Shown: positions 55,201 to 63,421 of the stretch, one piece after another
Layout of the letters: every line of letters begins with the position of its first letter
How positions within the stretch are numbered: the first letter of the stretch is position 1
Assembly (NCBI RefSeq): GCF_024623065.1
Contig: NZ_JANJZR010000002.1
Span: 62,001 to 126,000, forward strand
Direction of reading: 5' to 3'
Source of the DNA: Bacteroides acidifaciens
Lineage (GTDB): Bacteria; Bacteroidota; Bacteroidia; Bacteroidales; Bacteroidaceae
DNA length: 64,000 nt
Program-made: the position numbers and the translations under genes
The notes under the pieces: model-generated
Told to the model about the DNA's origin: nothing
The model's database searches: none
Seen by the model: the letters and a program-made list of their open reading frames with translations, nothing else

Positions 55201-55368
55201 TGTTCCGGTAATCATTCTGCGGTTCTGTTGCACAATAGAACTTGCAACAGAGGCCTCTCCCGACACACTATTTCCTATAGGGAAAGCCATTTGCCCAAAT
55301 GACAAAAACGTCGCCAATAGCCATACCTGTCTCTGAGGTATCTTCATTGGAAAGAAGAAGTTTTCCAT
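52204..55368 (-). CDS. SusC-like TonB-dependent transporter (first pair)
   Basis: 1054 residues. After the signal region comes a carboxypeptidase-D-like domain (about 52-130, ITGTVTDSHGPVIGASVIVK, ISYVGYKDKE), a linker with EVQVVAYGATKK, the plug (about 145-260, PLFLVDGVERSFFQLDPNEV, FGVRGANGVILVTTKRG) and a beta-barrel ending in FGLKVGF. First gene of the susC-susD-susC-susD-sulfatase-GH30 series. A direct-repeat operator candidate lies 147-185 bases upstream of its start. Confidence 0.96.
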   Translation of the reverse strand: MENFFFPMKIPQRQVWLLATFLSFGQMAFPIGNSVSGEASVASSIVQQNRRMITGTVTDSHGPVIGASVIVKGTTSGVITDVDGNFKLEVPIGATIVISYVGYKDKEIKYTGESTLKIELNENVQELQEVQVVAYGATKKVTVTGAMSSITTKDVLKSPVSSIGNALAGKMPGLSAIQTSGQPGSDDPTVYVRGVGSLNESMSQPLFLVDGVERSFFQLDPNEVEDITVLKDASATAVFGVRGANGVILVTTKRGQEGKAKVSFSTSFALQTPTRLPDFANSYEYATAYNNAQLHDGYTEAQLAFKPEAIEGFRTHSNPLAYPDTDWMDYLVRNTALQTQHNLTISGGSQRVRYFASLGVFTQDGLFNCYQKDYDDNYSYNRYNYRLNLDVDLTKTTQLRVNVGGRVNDKHTPGVDGESGLSSIETIFRGIYWAVPFSGSGIVDGKWVWADARNISSSFGDMRDAMYTYYGRGYDVTYGNTLNFDFLLEQKLNFITKGLKAHVKGAYNSSVSLTKKRRGKTPHYEPLIQSDGSVLLRRVDEENILGYEEAIGRGKDWYVEAALNYKRDFGKHHVSGLVMYNQSITYYPSGPSAFLSIPRSYIGLVGRATYDYNTRYMFDVNMGYNGSENFAPGKRFGLFPAFSVGWVISEENFMKPVKTFMDYLKMRVSYGIVGNDRVSDKSRFLYLPDVYNASNGGFYFGSGSSITTGANEAKKGNPNVTWETAAKQNYGVDAYFFNSKLKVNFDYFIEHRRDILTSRGTDPGYLAVTLPTANIGKVDNKGYEINVNWRDKINKLRYNIGFNISRTKNKIIYMDEVTYPYAYMQRTGKSVGQHFGRKFAGYFSEEDVERYATEGHGGIPDHGITPKPGDVMYMDLNGDKKIDQNDITAIGNTNYPQLSYGINYGISYKGFDISMTWAGAAKTSRMLDDVFRYPFGQTNQRSLMKYFVTDTWTQKGSAAKYPAISFVNRSNNYYDSDLWLRDASYLRLKNVEVGYSFSKKILNKMHLGSLRVYATGYNLLTFDKLDVIDPESKSAARANYPLVMVINFGLKVGF

Positions 55369-55709
55369 CTCTTTTAAATTTAAGAATTATAAAATATATT
55401 ATTAAAAAGGTTCTATCAATAATTCACAAAATTAAATAGATTTTAGACATTAAGAGCCATCTATTATTCACAAGAAGGTAGCATATTATACACAATCAAC
55501 AATAAGGTATTTATGTACAAAAACGCCCCATAACCAAACAATAATACCCCATATTACAGCAAGTCTCCTCCCATCATCAAGTACGCAGAGTTGTAGTTAT
55601 TTCGTTGCAAATCCATAGTCCCCCGGTTTATAGCGCTTTGCACAGAGAAAGCACAACTCTATTACAACAGAAAAAAAGATTTAAAACATGTTTTCACAAT
55701 TAGATATAT
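55369..55709 (-). promoter_or_regulatory. Regulatory region of the PUL operon
   Basis: No coding sequence in this gap between GH88 and the first susC-like gene. On the minus strand TAATTTTG (55434-55427) is a -7 element without a clear -33 box, as expected for an activator-dependent promoter. Upstream of it lies the direct-repeat operator at 55515-55553. Confidence 0.6.
55515..55553 (-). promoter_or_regulatory. Direct repeats, candidate binding site of the hybrid two-component regulator
   Basis: On the minus strand TATGGGGTATTATTGT (from 55553) and TATGGGGCGTTTTTGT (from 55532) are repeated with a spacing of exactly 21 bases. Eleven bases of the first copy (GTATTATTGTT) recur at 57083-57073 in front of GH88 and the regulator gene. 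AraC-type output domains bind direct repeats spaced by two helix turns. Confidence 0.6.
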
Positions 55710-56927
55710 TCACCCTTTTTCCAAATCTCTTTTACGTCTCAAAGCCTCCAGATAATAATAGTCGGCATAACTAAGAGGAACGTCTATCTCAGTGCAGTCC
55801 GGGAAACTACCCACTGAATGCATCAGCAGAAAATAATGATTCTCACCAATTTCAGCACGATAAGCCGGAGAAGACAGCGTTTTCATTATCTTATCTGCTG
55901 TTTCTTTATATTCCTTATTATTTGAGAAGGCACTTAGCTCATACAGTGCGGAAGCCGTAATAGTAGCAGCCGACACATCCCTCAGTTCCTTTGGAATATT
56001 CAGAGCATCAAAATCCCAGTAAGGTATCAAATCTTCGGGAAGATTTGAGTTGGTAAATATAAACTCATACACCTTCTTCGCCAGATTCAGATATGCCTGA
56101 CAGTGTGTGTACCTATAACACATTGTATAACCATAAATAGCCCAAGCCTGTCCTCGTGCCCATGCCGATTCATCGGAATATCCTTGTGCCGTGCAACGCT
56201 TAAGCACTTCTCCCGTTTCCGGATCATAGTCTACCACATGATACGAACTTCCATCCTTCCGGAAATGGTTCTTCAAGGTCTTATCGGCATGTGAAACAGC
56301 TATATTATAATAGGTAGAGTCACCGGACAACCGGGTGGCTTCAAACAGAAGTTCCAAATTCATCAGATTATCAATAATCACCGGACATTTCCATCCCATC
56401 TTTAACGGACGTCCTTTGTCGGTATTCCAAGACTGAATGATCTCCGCATTCGGACGAAAACGGGTAGACAAGGATTTGGCCGCCTGTACTACGACCGGCT
56501 TATATTCCTCTTTACCTCCCATACGCAAGCCGTTGAGGAAGCTGCAACCTATGATAAAACCGATATCATGATGTGAAGTATTATATTGTTCCTTATATAA
56601 ATATTCGGTACATTTCTCTGCTTTCTGCTTCCAGTATTCATTATCGGTAAGATTATACAAATACCAAAGGCTTCCCGGGAAGAAGCCGAGAGTCCAATCC
56701 CAACCACGACGTGCATACACCATATCTCCTTTAGCGTTCACTGTACGAGGTATTAAGATTTTATCATTCTTTTCAAGAGCATCTATTTGTAAACCATATT
56801 GGACAGCGGCATACTCTATATTCGTCGAAAGGAAATCTTTCTGTCTTTCAGCTCCCACACAAGCAAACACAGAAAAGAGGAAAAGACCAATACACGTACG
56901 AGTTAAAATATTATTTTTCATAAACAA
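55710..56927 (-). CDS. GH88-like unsaturated glucuronyl hydrolase
   Basis: A 405-residue exported protein with an (alpha/alpha)6 barrel. Candidate catalytic Asp121 in SHHDIGF and Asp186 in PVIIDNLMN match the two Asp residues of unsaturated glucuronyl hydrolases; ESAWARGQAWAIYG and the late DVSAATITASALYEL are also typical. It removes the unsaturated uronic acid left at the chain end by polysaccharide lyases. No lyase gene is in this window, so one must act from elsewhere or the locus handles oligosaccharides made by others. Divergent from the regulator gene and separated from the susC operon by a gap of 341 bases. Confidence 0.92.
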   Translation of the reverse strand: MFMKNNILTRTCIGLFLFSVFACVGAERQKDFLSTNIEYAAVQYGLQIDALEKNDKILIPRTVNAKGDMVYARRGWDWTLGFFPGSLWYLYNLTDNEYWKQKAEKCTEYLYKEQYNTSHHDIGFIIGCSFLNGLRMGGKEEYKPVVVQAAKSLSTRFRPNAEIIQSWNTDKGRPLKMGWKCPVIIDNLMNLELLFEATRLSGDSTYYNIAVSHADKTLKNHFRKDGSSYHVVDYDPETGEVLKRCTAQGYSDESAWARGQAWAIYGYTMCYRYTHCQAYLNLAKKVYEFIFTNSNLPEDLIPYWDFDALNIPKELRDVSAATITASALYELSAFSNNKEYKETADKIMKTLSSPAYRAEIGENHYFLLMHSVGSFPDCTEIDVPLSYADYYYLEALRRKRDLEKG

Positions 56928-57035
56928 TCAATATTTCATTAATTTATCAACTTTACCAAACAAAAATAAAAAATGAAATAACATTGGAGGGGTTATATAT
57001 ATCCATGAAAGGAATCCCAAACATACAAAACGAGC

Positions 57036-57083
57036 CCAATGGGGCAAAATGGACAAAATAATACATAAATTGAACAATAATAC
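57036..57083. promoter_or_regulatory. Second operator-like element, GH88/regulator divergent region
   Basis: On the minus strand GTATTATTGTT (57083-57073) and, 19 bases on, GTATTATTTTGT (57064-57053) form direct repeats, and the first is identical to 11 bases of the element in front of the susC operon. ATGGGGC also occurs nearby on the plus strand (57042-57048). Confidence 0.45.
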
Positions 57084-57105
57084 ACCTAACAACACAACAT
57101 CACGT

Positions 57106-57136
57106 TTTCCTCCTCACGACAAAAAAACTATATTTG
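57106..57136 (+). promoter_or_regulatory. Promoter of the hybrid two-component regulator gene
   Basis: TTTC at 57106-57109, 19 bases, then TATATTTG at 57129-57136: a full -7 match and a -33 element with one mismatch. The ATG follows 35 bases later. A near-consensus promoter suits a constitutively made sensor. Confidence 0.6.
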
Positions 57137-57171
57137 CAAATCTTAAATAATGATTACTATACCTAAAGATT

Positions 57172-60100
57172 ATGAGAAACAGAATCTTTTTAATCTGCTA
57201 CTTCTTATGTGTACACATACTTACATGTAGTACACAAAGCATATCTTTCCGGCATTTGACTACCGACAATGGTCTATCACACAATTCCATTATTTCCATT
57301 TATCAGGATGAACGTGGATTTATGTGGTTCGGCACACGAAATGGAGTCAGCTTATACAATGGAAAAGATTTCAAAATCTATCAAAAAGAGAAAAACAACT
57401 CAAATAGTATTCTATACAATGATATTTATCACATCACAGGAGACCAAAACGGCCACGTTTATATCATGACCAACAGGGGTATTTCCGCTTATGACATAGA
57501 AAAAGGGCAATTTACTCCTATCATAAAGAAAAGCACACGGGCAGAATTCTTTTCTGAATATCTATACGCTGCCACTTCAAACCAGATATTCAAGTACGAT
57601 GGAACAAAATTCGATTTGTTCTATAAGATGCCTCAAAATAATAGCATTATCCAAAGATTATACGTATACAACGACTCTGTTCTCATAGGAACCAACAAAG
57701 GACTCTATATACTCAACGCACAAAAGGAACTGACCCAGCCTATCAAAGAAGGAAACATTTCCGATATCATCAGAGATTCTTCCGGTTGCTATTGGATAAC
57801 TGCCAAATCAGGCCACGGAGTATACTGCATACAAGGCAAACAGATTAATAATTTCTTATATGAAGCAGATGATCCTTCCACCATCAGTTCCAACTATACA
57901 CACAGGTGTTGCGAAGACAAGCAAGGAAATATATGGATAGGAACTTTCAACGGACTTAACAAGTATGACAAGCAAACTAGAAAGTTCACCCGTTATGTGA
58001 AAAAAGAAAACAGCAAAAGTCTAAGTAACTCTTCCATCTGGGGATTACATTGCGACTTACAAGGAACCATTTGGATAGGGACATATTCCGGAGGAATTAA
58101 CTATTTCAATCCACAGAAACAGATTTATCGTGAATACCAGACTTCTTCCAAGGAAAAAGAAGGTTTAAGCTCTCCTATCGTTAAACGTATGACCGAAGAT
58201 GACGAGGGGAATTTATGGATAGGTACAGAGAAGGGCGGAATTAATAAATACGATCCGGTCACCCAAACCTATCAATGGTATACTGATAAAAATACTCCCA
58301 ACAATTATAGACAAGGAAATGTAAGAGCAATCTACTACGACTCCATCCAAAAAGTAATGTGGTTCGGCATTCATCTGGAAGGACTTAACAAATTAGATTT
58401 AAAAACCGGCCGCTCCACCAATTATAAATATAAGAAGGGGGATAGAACATCTATTCCATCCAATCTTATTGAAGATATTTTACCCTATCAAGGGCGATTA
58501 ATATTAGCAACCAACAACGGAATCGGTCTGTTCAATCCTGAAACCGGAACATGTAAACCGTTATTCCACGATGAAGTGGCATTCAACAATACCATATCCA
58601 GTTTCGGATTAACCCTCGACCACAAAGGTATTTTATGGATAGCCAATAACAACAATGGGGCCTGCGCTTACGACTTTGGCACTCAAAAACTGTCAATATA
58701 CAAGTATAAGAGTGCCAATGAGCACAGCATCAGTAGCAACAGTATCAATTCCATCTATGAAGACAGTCAGAACAGATTATGGTTCTGTACTAATGAAAAT
58801 GGATTGGATTTATACCGCAGAGAAACGGATGACTTCGAGAACTTCGATATGAGCAAAAACGGCTTGGCAAGTAACATTATTTACAATATCTGCGAGCTAT
58901 CGCCAAACAGACTACTTGTAACTACCGACAAAGGATTCTCCATATTAGACTATCAGCAGAAAAGATTCAAGAATTATGAAGAACTCCCGCTAAGTTGTAT
59001 CAATGAAAATGCACTTTACAAAAACAAAAAAGGAGAAATATTCATTGGAGGAACCACCGGAATTATTTCTTTCTTCGAGAAAGAACTTGAAGAATCTCCT
59101 CGTTCTTACCGCATCTATCCATTCCGACTTATCGTGAACGGAAAGGACATCAATGTAGGAGATAAAGACAGCATATTGACTAGAGACATAACTTATACCC
59201 CAAAAATCACTCTTAAACCTAATCAAAATATATTCAGCATTGAATATACCACAACCGACTATATACCTTTCAATAAAGATAAAATCATATACCGCCTGGA
59301 AGGTTTTTCTAATACATGGAACAGTCTGGAACAAAATGTCATTACATACACCAACCTAAATCCCGGTAAATATACATTAGTTGTCAAGGCCAGAAATATC
59401 AATGAAAGCCTGGTTCCACCAAGCAGATTGCAAATAGAGATCTTACCTCCTTTCTATCATACGATTTGGGCATACCTACTATATTTTATATGTATTGCGG
59501 GTATTGTATGTTACCTCATACGTACCTACCATCGCCGAATCCAACTTCAAGAATCGCTGAAATATGAAAAAAAGCATGCCGAAGATATCGAAAAACTCAA
59601 CCAAGCCAAATTACGTTTCTTCACCAACATTTCACATGAATTCCGTACTCCTCTTACACTCATCATCGGACAAATGGAAATGTTACTACAGATGCGTTCC
59701 TTTGCTCCCAACGTTTACAACAAAATACTAGGGGTATACAAAAGCTGTTTACAGTTGAGGGGGCTGATCACCGAACTACTTGACTTCCGCAAGCAGGAAC
59801 AAGGCTACATGACTATCAAGGTCAGCGAGCATAATATTGTGGACTTTGTATATGAACATTATCTCCTTTTTCAGGAATATGCAGTACAACGCCAGATTAC
59901 TTTCAACTTCGAGAAGAGTAGTGACAATATCAGTTTATGGTACGATGCCAAGCAGATGCAAAAAGTGATAAACAATCTTATCTCCAATGCCTTTAAACAC
60001 ACAAAAGCCGGAGGAATAATTTCCATATCCATCCGGAAAAGGAATCAGGAGGTTCTCATTGACGTAACGGACAATGGCTCGGGAATAGCTGCCAAAGACA

Positions 60101-61227
60101 TCAGCAATATCTTTACCCGTTTTTATCAAACGGAACAGTTGGATTCGTTGTTCTATGTAGGTACCGGCATCGGCCTTTCGCTTTCTAAAGGCATAGTCGA
60201 ACTACATCATGGAAGTATTGAAGTTTCCAGTGAATTGGGAGAAGGCACTACCTTCTGCATACATCTGAAAACCGGAAAAGAACACTTTACCTCCGAACAA
60301 ATCTGTGACACAAAAGATACATTTACATCTAATGAAGTTAATGAGTTAAGTGCAGAGTTCCAACAATATCTGTTGTCGGAACAAACAGTTTCAAACAATG
60401 ACACCCGACTAAAGGAAGGAGAATATAAAATTCTTATTGTGGAGGACAACGACTCATTAAAAAAAATGTTGACCAAAATATTCGAAGAGTTCTATATTGT
60501 CATTACCGCTTCCAACGGCAAGGAAGGGCTGGAGAAAGTACGTTCCGAAAATCCCAACATCGTGCTCAGCGATATCATTATGCCGGAGATGTCCGGTACG
60601 GAACTTTGCCAAGCCATTAAAACCGATTTTGATACCTGCCATATACCTGTAGTTCTGCTGACGGCCAAAACCGCCATCGAGCACAACCTGGAAGGATTGA
60701 GAATGGGAGCGGATGATTATATTACCAAACCGTTTAACATCAATATCTTGCTGTCCCGCTGTAACAATCTGGTCAATAACCGGATCATAATGCAAGAGAA
60801 GTTCAGCAAACAGCCACAAGGAAACGTACAAATTCTGACCAACAACATAATGGACAAGAAGTTCATGGATAAAGTGATGGAAATTATCGAACAGGAAATG
60901 GAGAATGGAGATTTCAATGTAGATATGCTGGCAACGCACATGAGTATTTCCCGCACAAAACTTTTCTCCAAGTTAAAAGCCATTACAGGGCAGACACCTG
61001 CTGATTTCATTATGACTCTCCGCTTGAAACGTGCAGCATTCTTACTGAAGAACAACATGGAACTGAATATTGCGGAAATATCAGACCAGGTAGGTTTCAA
61101 TGTTCCCAAATATTTTAGCAAATGTTTTAAGGAGAGATACCACGTCACCCCACAAACTTACCGGAAAGGAGACACCAGCCCCTCCGAGGATGAGGAAACG
61201 ACCAATGAACCTGGATTCAAGACGTAA
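57172..61227 (+). CDS. Hybrid two-component system sensor/regulator controlling the PUL
   Basis: A 1351-residue single-chain sensor and transcription factor. Signal peptide (1-22), about 14 Reg_prop beta-propeller blades (about 25-660, repeated DxxGNIWIGT-type motifs), a Y_Y_Y domain (about 690-755), one transmembrane helix (about 766-786), a histidine kinase with phospho-acceptor His822 in ISHEFRTPLTL and ATPase domain (about 925-1038), a receiver with Asp1134 in LSDIIMPEMSG, and an AraC-type DNA-binding domain (about 1250-1340). It senses an oligosaccharide in the periplasm and activates the divergent and neighbouring PUL genes. Confidence 0.97.
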   Translation: MRNRIFLICYFLCVHILTCSTQSISFRHLTTDNGLSHNSIISIYQDERGFMWFGTRNGVSLYNGKDFKIYQKEKNNSNSILYNDIYHITGDQNGHVYIMTNRGISAYDIEKGQFTPIIKKSTRAEFFSEYLYAATSNQIFKYDGTKFDLFYKMPQNNSIIQRLYVYNDSVLIGTNKGLYILNAQKELTQPIKEGNISDIIRDSSGCYWITAKSGHGVYCIQGKQINNFLYEADDPSTISSNYTHRCCEDKQGNIWIGTFNGLNKYDKQTRKFTRYVKKENSKSLSNSSIWGLHCDLQGTIWIGTYSGGINYFNPQKQIYREYQTSSKEKEGLSSPIVKRMTEDDEGNLWIGTEKGGINKYDPVTQTYQWYTDKNTPNNYRQGNVRAIYYDSIQKVMWFGIHLEGLNKLDLKTGRSTNYKYKKGDRTSIPSNLIEDILPYQGRLILATNNGIGLFNPETGTCKPLFHDEVAFNNTISSFGLTLDHKGILWIANNNNGACAYDFGTQKLSIYKYKSANEHSISSNSINSIYEDSQNRLWFCTNENGLDLYRRETDDFENFDMSKNGLASNIIYNICELSPNRLLVTTDKGFSILDYQQKRFKNYEELPLSCINENALYKNKKGEIFIGGTTGIISFFEKELEESPRSYRIYPFRLIVNGKDINVGDKDSILTRDITYTPKITLKPNQNIFSIEYTTTDYIPFNKDKIIYRLEGFSNTWNSLEQNVITYTNLNPGKYTLVVKARNINESLVPPSRLQIEILPPFYHTIWAYLLYFICIAGIVCYLIRTYHRRIQLQESLKYEKKHAEDIEKLNQAKLRFFTNISHEFRTPLTLIIGQMEMLLQMRSFAPNVYNKILGVYKSCLQLRGLITELLDFRKQEQGYMTIKVSEHNIVDFVYEHYLLFQEYAVQRQITFNFEKSSDNISLWYDAKQMQKVINNLISNAFKHTKAGGIISISIRKRNQEVLIDVTDNGSGIAAKDISNIFTRFYQTEQLDSLFYVGTGIGLSLSKGIVELHHGSIEVSSELGEGTTFCIHLKTGKEHFTSEQICDTKDTFTSNEVNELSAEFQQYLLSEQTVSNNDTRLKEGEYKILIVEDNDSLKKMLTKIFEEFYIVITASNGKEGLEKVRSENPNIVLSDIIMPEMSGTELCQAIKTDFDTCHIPVVLLTAKTAIEHNLEGLRMGADDYITKPFNINILLSRCNNLVNNRIIMQEKFSKQPQGNVQILTNNIMDKKFMDKVMEIIEQEMENGDFNVDMLATHMSISRTKLFSKLKAITGQTPADFIMTLRLKRAAFLLKNNMELNIAEISDQVGFNVPKYFSKCFKERYHVTPQTYRKGDTSPSEDEETTNEPGFKT

Positions 61228-61259
61228 AACTAAAATTATCTAATACAATTTCAGCTATC

Positions 61260-61988
61260 TTAATCAAACAATTCCTTCAGCACCTCCAGTGATTTCAAAG
61301 CCGGAAAGTCCGGCAAATGCAGGCTATAATAATCATTGATAGTAGTCAGGCAGCGGGTGCGTTCCGCACGGCTCATGCCGAAAAGGTGCATCGTCTCATA
61401 ATTCATACGCATCAGTTGCCGAAGTCGCCCGGCTTCTTCAGGATTAATATAAGATGAATGTAACTGAGGACGAATCGAAGTGAAACAGGCATTCAGCAAG
61501 TCAAAATAGTCACCGGTATGATAATCATCGAGATTAGGATAAAGCCCCAAAAAGCGGGAAAGCCTCATCAGAAAGACCAGATGGAAATTGGCAAAACCTT
61601 CGCTGCACTCGTCCAGCCAAATGATAGAATGTTGCAGATAGGCAAACAACGGATGGTTCTCCGCCTCTTCGCGGACAGCCCGATAAAGAAATTCAGCCAA
61701 GAAAAGCGCCATCGAAGACTTATACGGGTCATAAGGAATGGACGAAAAAGGATAAAAAGACTTCGCCTCCTTCACCCGATAGAGTGTAGCATTCGGTCTG
61801 TAATCCGCTTCAAATTCGATAAAAGATAACGGCTGAAACAGAACAGATTTCACCGCAGCCTTTCGCGAACGGGGTACTGCCACAAGAAAAGAAGCCCTGC
61901 CGGACAACTCCGTATACATATCTACAATGATAGACGTATCATTATATTTTAACGTATGAAGAACTATTCCTTTTGTTTTTTGCAGCAT
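61260..61988 (-). CDS. recO: DNA repair protein RecO
   Basis: 242 residues: N-terminal OB-fold (about 1-80, [21 protein letters not shown], then [15 protein letters not shown]) and an alpha-helical C-terminal domain ([19 protein letters not shown]). The zinc-binding cysteines of some RecO proteins are absent, as usual in Bacteroidetes. It loads RecA in the RecFOR pathway together with RecR. Convergent with the regulator gene; on the opposite strand from the recombinase gene. Confidence 0.94.
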   Translation of the reverse strand: MLQKTKGIVLHTLKYNDTSIIVDMYTELSGRASFLVAVPRSRKAAVKSVLFQPLSFIEFEADYRPNATLYRVKEAKSFYPFSSIPYDPYKSSMALFLAEFLYRAVREEAENHPLFAYLQHSIIWLDECSEGFANFHLVFLMRLSRFLGLYPNLDDYHTGDYFDLLNACFTSIRPQLHSSYINPEEAGRLRQLMRMNYETMHLFGMSRAERTRCLTTINDYYSLHLPDFPALKSLEVLKELFD

Positions 61989-62129
61989 AACAGATTACCT
62001 TATTATCAATCCGGAACAAAATTACAAAAAATTACATAGCAATCGGAGAGTTTTCATAGGCATTAACAACAAAAAAGATAACTACTTTTGTTATACTCCT
62101 TGAATAATAAAATAAAGATAAACAAGCTT

Positions 62130-63089
62130 ATGAAACAGAAAAGCAACAAAAATGGATTTATCGTATGTGCCAAAGCGTACATATGGAAACTACAGGAAGA
62201 AGGGCGCTATTCGACAGCGCACGTGTATAAGAACGCAGTTCTCTCATTCACCAAGTTCTGTGATACGCCTGGCGTATCATTTGCACAAATCACCCGCGAC
62301 AGTTTGCGGCGATATGGGCAATATCTTCACGAATACGGGTTGAAGCCAAATACTGTCTCCACCTATATGCGCATGCTGCGCAGCATTTACAACCGCGGTG
62401 TGGAAGCAGGTATCGCCCGTTTTATCCCCCGATTATTTCGTGATGTGTACACAGGAGTAGATGTACGACAGAAGAAAGCACTGCCGCCCGGCGAATTGCA
62501 TACGCTTCTCTACAAAACTCCCCAGTCCGAACACTTGAGCCGTACACAAGCCATCGCACGGCTGATGTTCCAGTTCTGCGGCATGCCGTTCTCTGACTTT
62601 GCGCATATGGAGAAATCAGCACTGGAACAGAACGTTCTCAGATACAACCGTATAAAGACAGGAACGCCTATAAGCCTTGAAATATTGGATATGTCGAAAA
62701 AGGAAATGAACAAACTACGCAACAACACTGCGCCGAGAGAGAATTATCCCGATTATCTGTTCAATATCCTGAAAGGCGACAAGCCGCGGAAAGATGAAGG
62801 TGTTTATAAAGAATACCAGTCGGCACTCCGCCGGTTCAACAACCAACTGAAAAGCCTGTCGAGAGAATTACAACTGAAATCACCTGTCACTTCATATACT
62901 ATCCGTCACTCCTGGGCAACAAACGCAAAGTATCAGGGAATCTCCATCGAGATGATTAGTGAATCATTGGGGCACAAATCAATCAAGACCACACAGACCT
63001 ACCTGAAGGGCTTCGGATTGAAAGAAAGGACAGATGCCAACAAATTGAATTGTTATTACATCGAATCTTACAGAGAAAGACACCATTAA
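62130..63089 (+). CDS. Tyrosine recombinase, probable DNA invertase (Tsr type)
   Basis: 319 residues from the ATG at 62130. SAM-like N-terminal domain (about 15-100) and catalytic domain (about 115-310) with SYTIRHSWATNAKYQG (box II Arg), LGHKSIKTTQTYLKGF (His and nucleophile Tyr). Box I reads MFQFCGMPFSDF; the first catalytic Arg expected in this segment is not obvious, and its codon may have changed to Gln or Cys, so activity is uncertain. The gene lies 34 bases before a 23-bp inverted repeat that bounds an invertible promoter. In Bacteroides such recombinases invert nearby promoters of surface-protein operons. Confidence 0.88.
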   Translation: MKQKSNKNGFIVCAKAYIWKLQEEGRYSTAHVYKNAVLSFTKFCDTPGVSFAQITRDSLRRYGQYLHEYGLKPNTVSTYMRMLRSIYNRGVEAGIARFIPRLFRDVYTGVDVRQKKALPPGELHTLLYKTPQSEHLSRTQAIARLMFQFCGMPFSDFAHMEKSALEQNVLRYNRIKTGTPISLEILDMSKKEMNKLRNNTAPRENYPDYLFNILKGDKPRKDEGVYKEYQSALRRFNNQLKSLSRELQLKSPVTSYTIRHSWATNAKYQGISIEMISESLGHKSIKTTQTYLKGFGLKERTDANKLNCYYIESYRERHH

Positions 63090-63123
63090 TCCATAACAAA
63101 TTAATAACAAACACTTTACCAGT

Positions 63124-63146
63124 TCTGTTACTTCTTAGGTAACGGA
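63124..63146 (+). repeat. Left inverted repeat of the invertible segment (recombination site)
   Basis: The 23-bp left arm begins TCTGTTACTTCTTAGG and ends TAACGGA. It is the perfect reverse complement of 63398-63420. It contains an inner dyad (GTTAC, seven bases, GTAAC), the usual arrangement of a tyrosine-recombinase core site. Confidence 0.9.
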
Positions 63147-63397
63147 TATAAATTCGGCACAAAGATATATAAAAAGAACCTCACTATCCAAATAAATCGT
63201 ATCTTATTTTATTCTTTTCCTTTGAAAAAATAAAATAACAGGCAAGAACACGAAGCAGACTTCATTCATGTTCTAACCATCTATTGCCGAACATCGGACT
63301 AATTCCCATCCGAAATCATTCAAGTATATTTTATTTATAAAAGACCACTGTCTTTTTCCTGTTTTATCTTCAGATACATTTGTCATGCAAATAGAAT
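63147..63397. mobile_element. Invertible promoter segment (251 bases between inverted repeats)
   Basis: This gene-free segment lies between perfect 23-bp inverted repeats, with a recombinase gene on the left and a surface-protein gene on the right. It carries one full-consensus Bacteroides promoter, on the minus strand near the left repeat. In this assembly the promoter faces the recombinase gene, the OFF orientation for the right-hand gene. A short stem (AAAAGAC/GTCTTTT, 63339-63356) followed by T lies near the right end. After inversion the -7 box would fall at 63377-63384, about 40 bases before the ATG at 63422. Confidence 0.85.
63160..63192 (-). promoter_or_regulatory. Phase-variable promoter, currently pointing left
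   Basis: On the minus strand TTTG (63192-63189), 21 bases, then TATCTTTG (63167-63160): both boxes match the Bacteroides consensus. In the present orientation a transcript would start near 63153 and run antisense through the recombinase gene. Confidence 0.8.
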
Positions 63398-63420
63398 TCC
63401 GTTACCTAAGAAGTAACAGA
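63398..63420 (-). repeat. Right inverted repeat of the invertible segment
   Basis: Perfect reverse complement of the left repeat at 63124-63146. It ends one base before the ATG of the DUF3575 gene, so the repeat itself supplies the ribosome-binding region (AAGAAG at 63408-63413) in both orientations. Confidence 0.9.
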
Positions 63421-63421
63421 C

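Noticed and set aside
62083-62090. TACTTTTG as promoter of the recombinase gene
   Set aside because: It fits the -7 consensus, but no -33 element lies at the right distance, so it was not listed as a feature.
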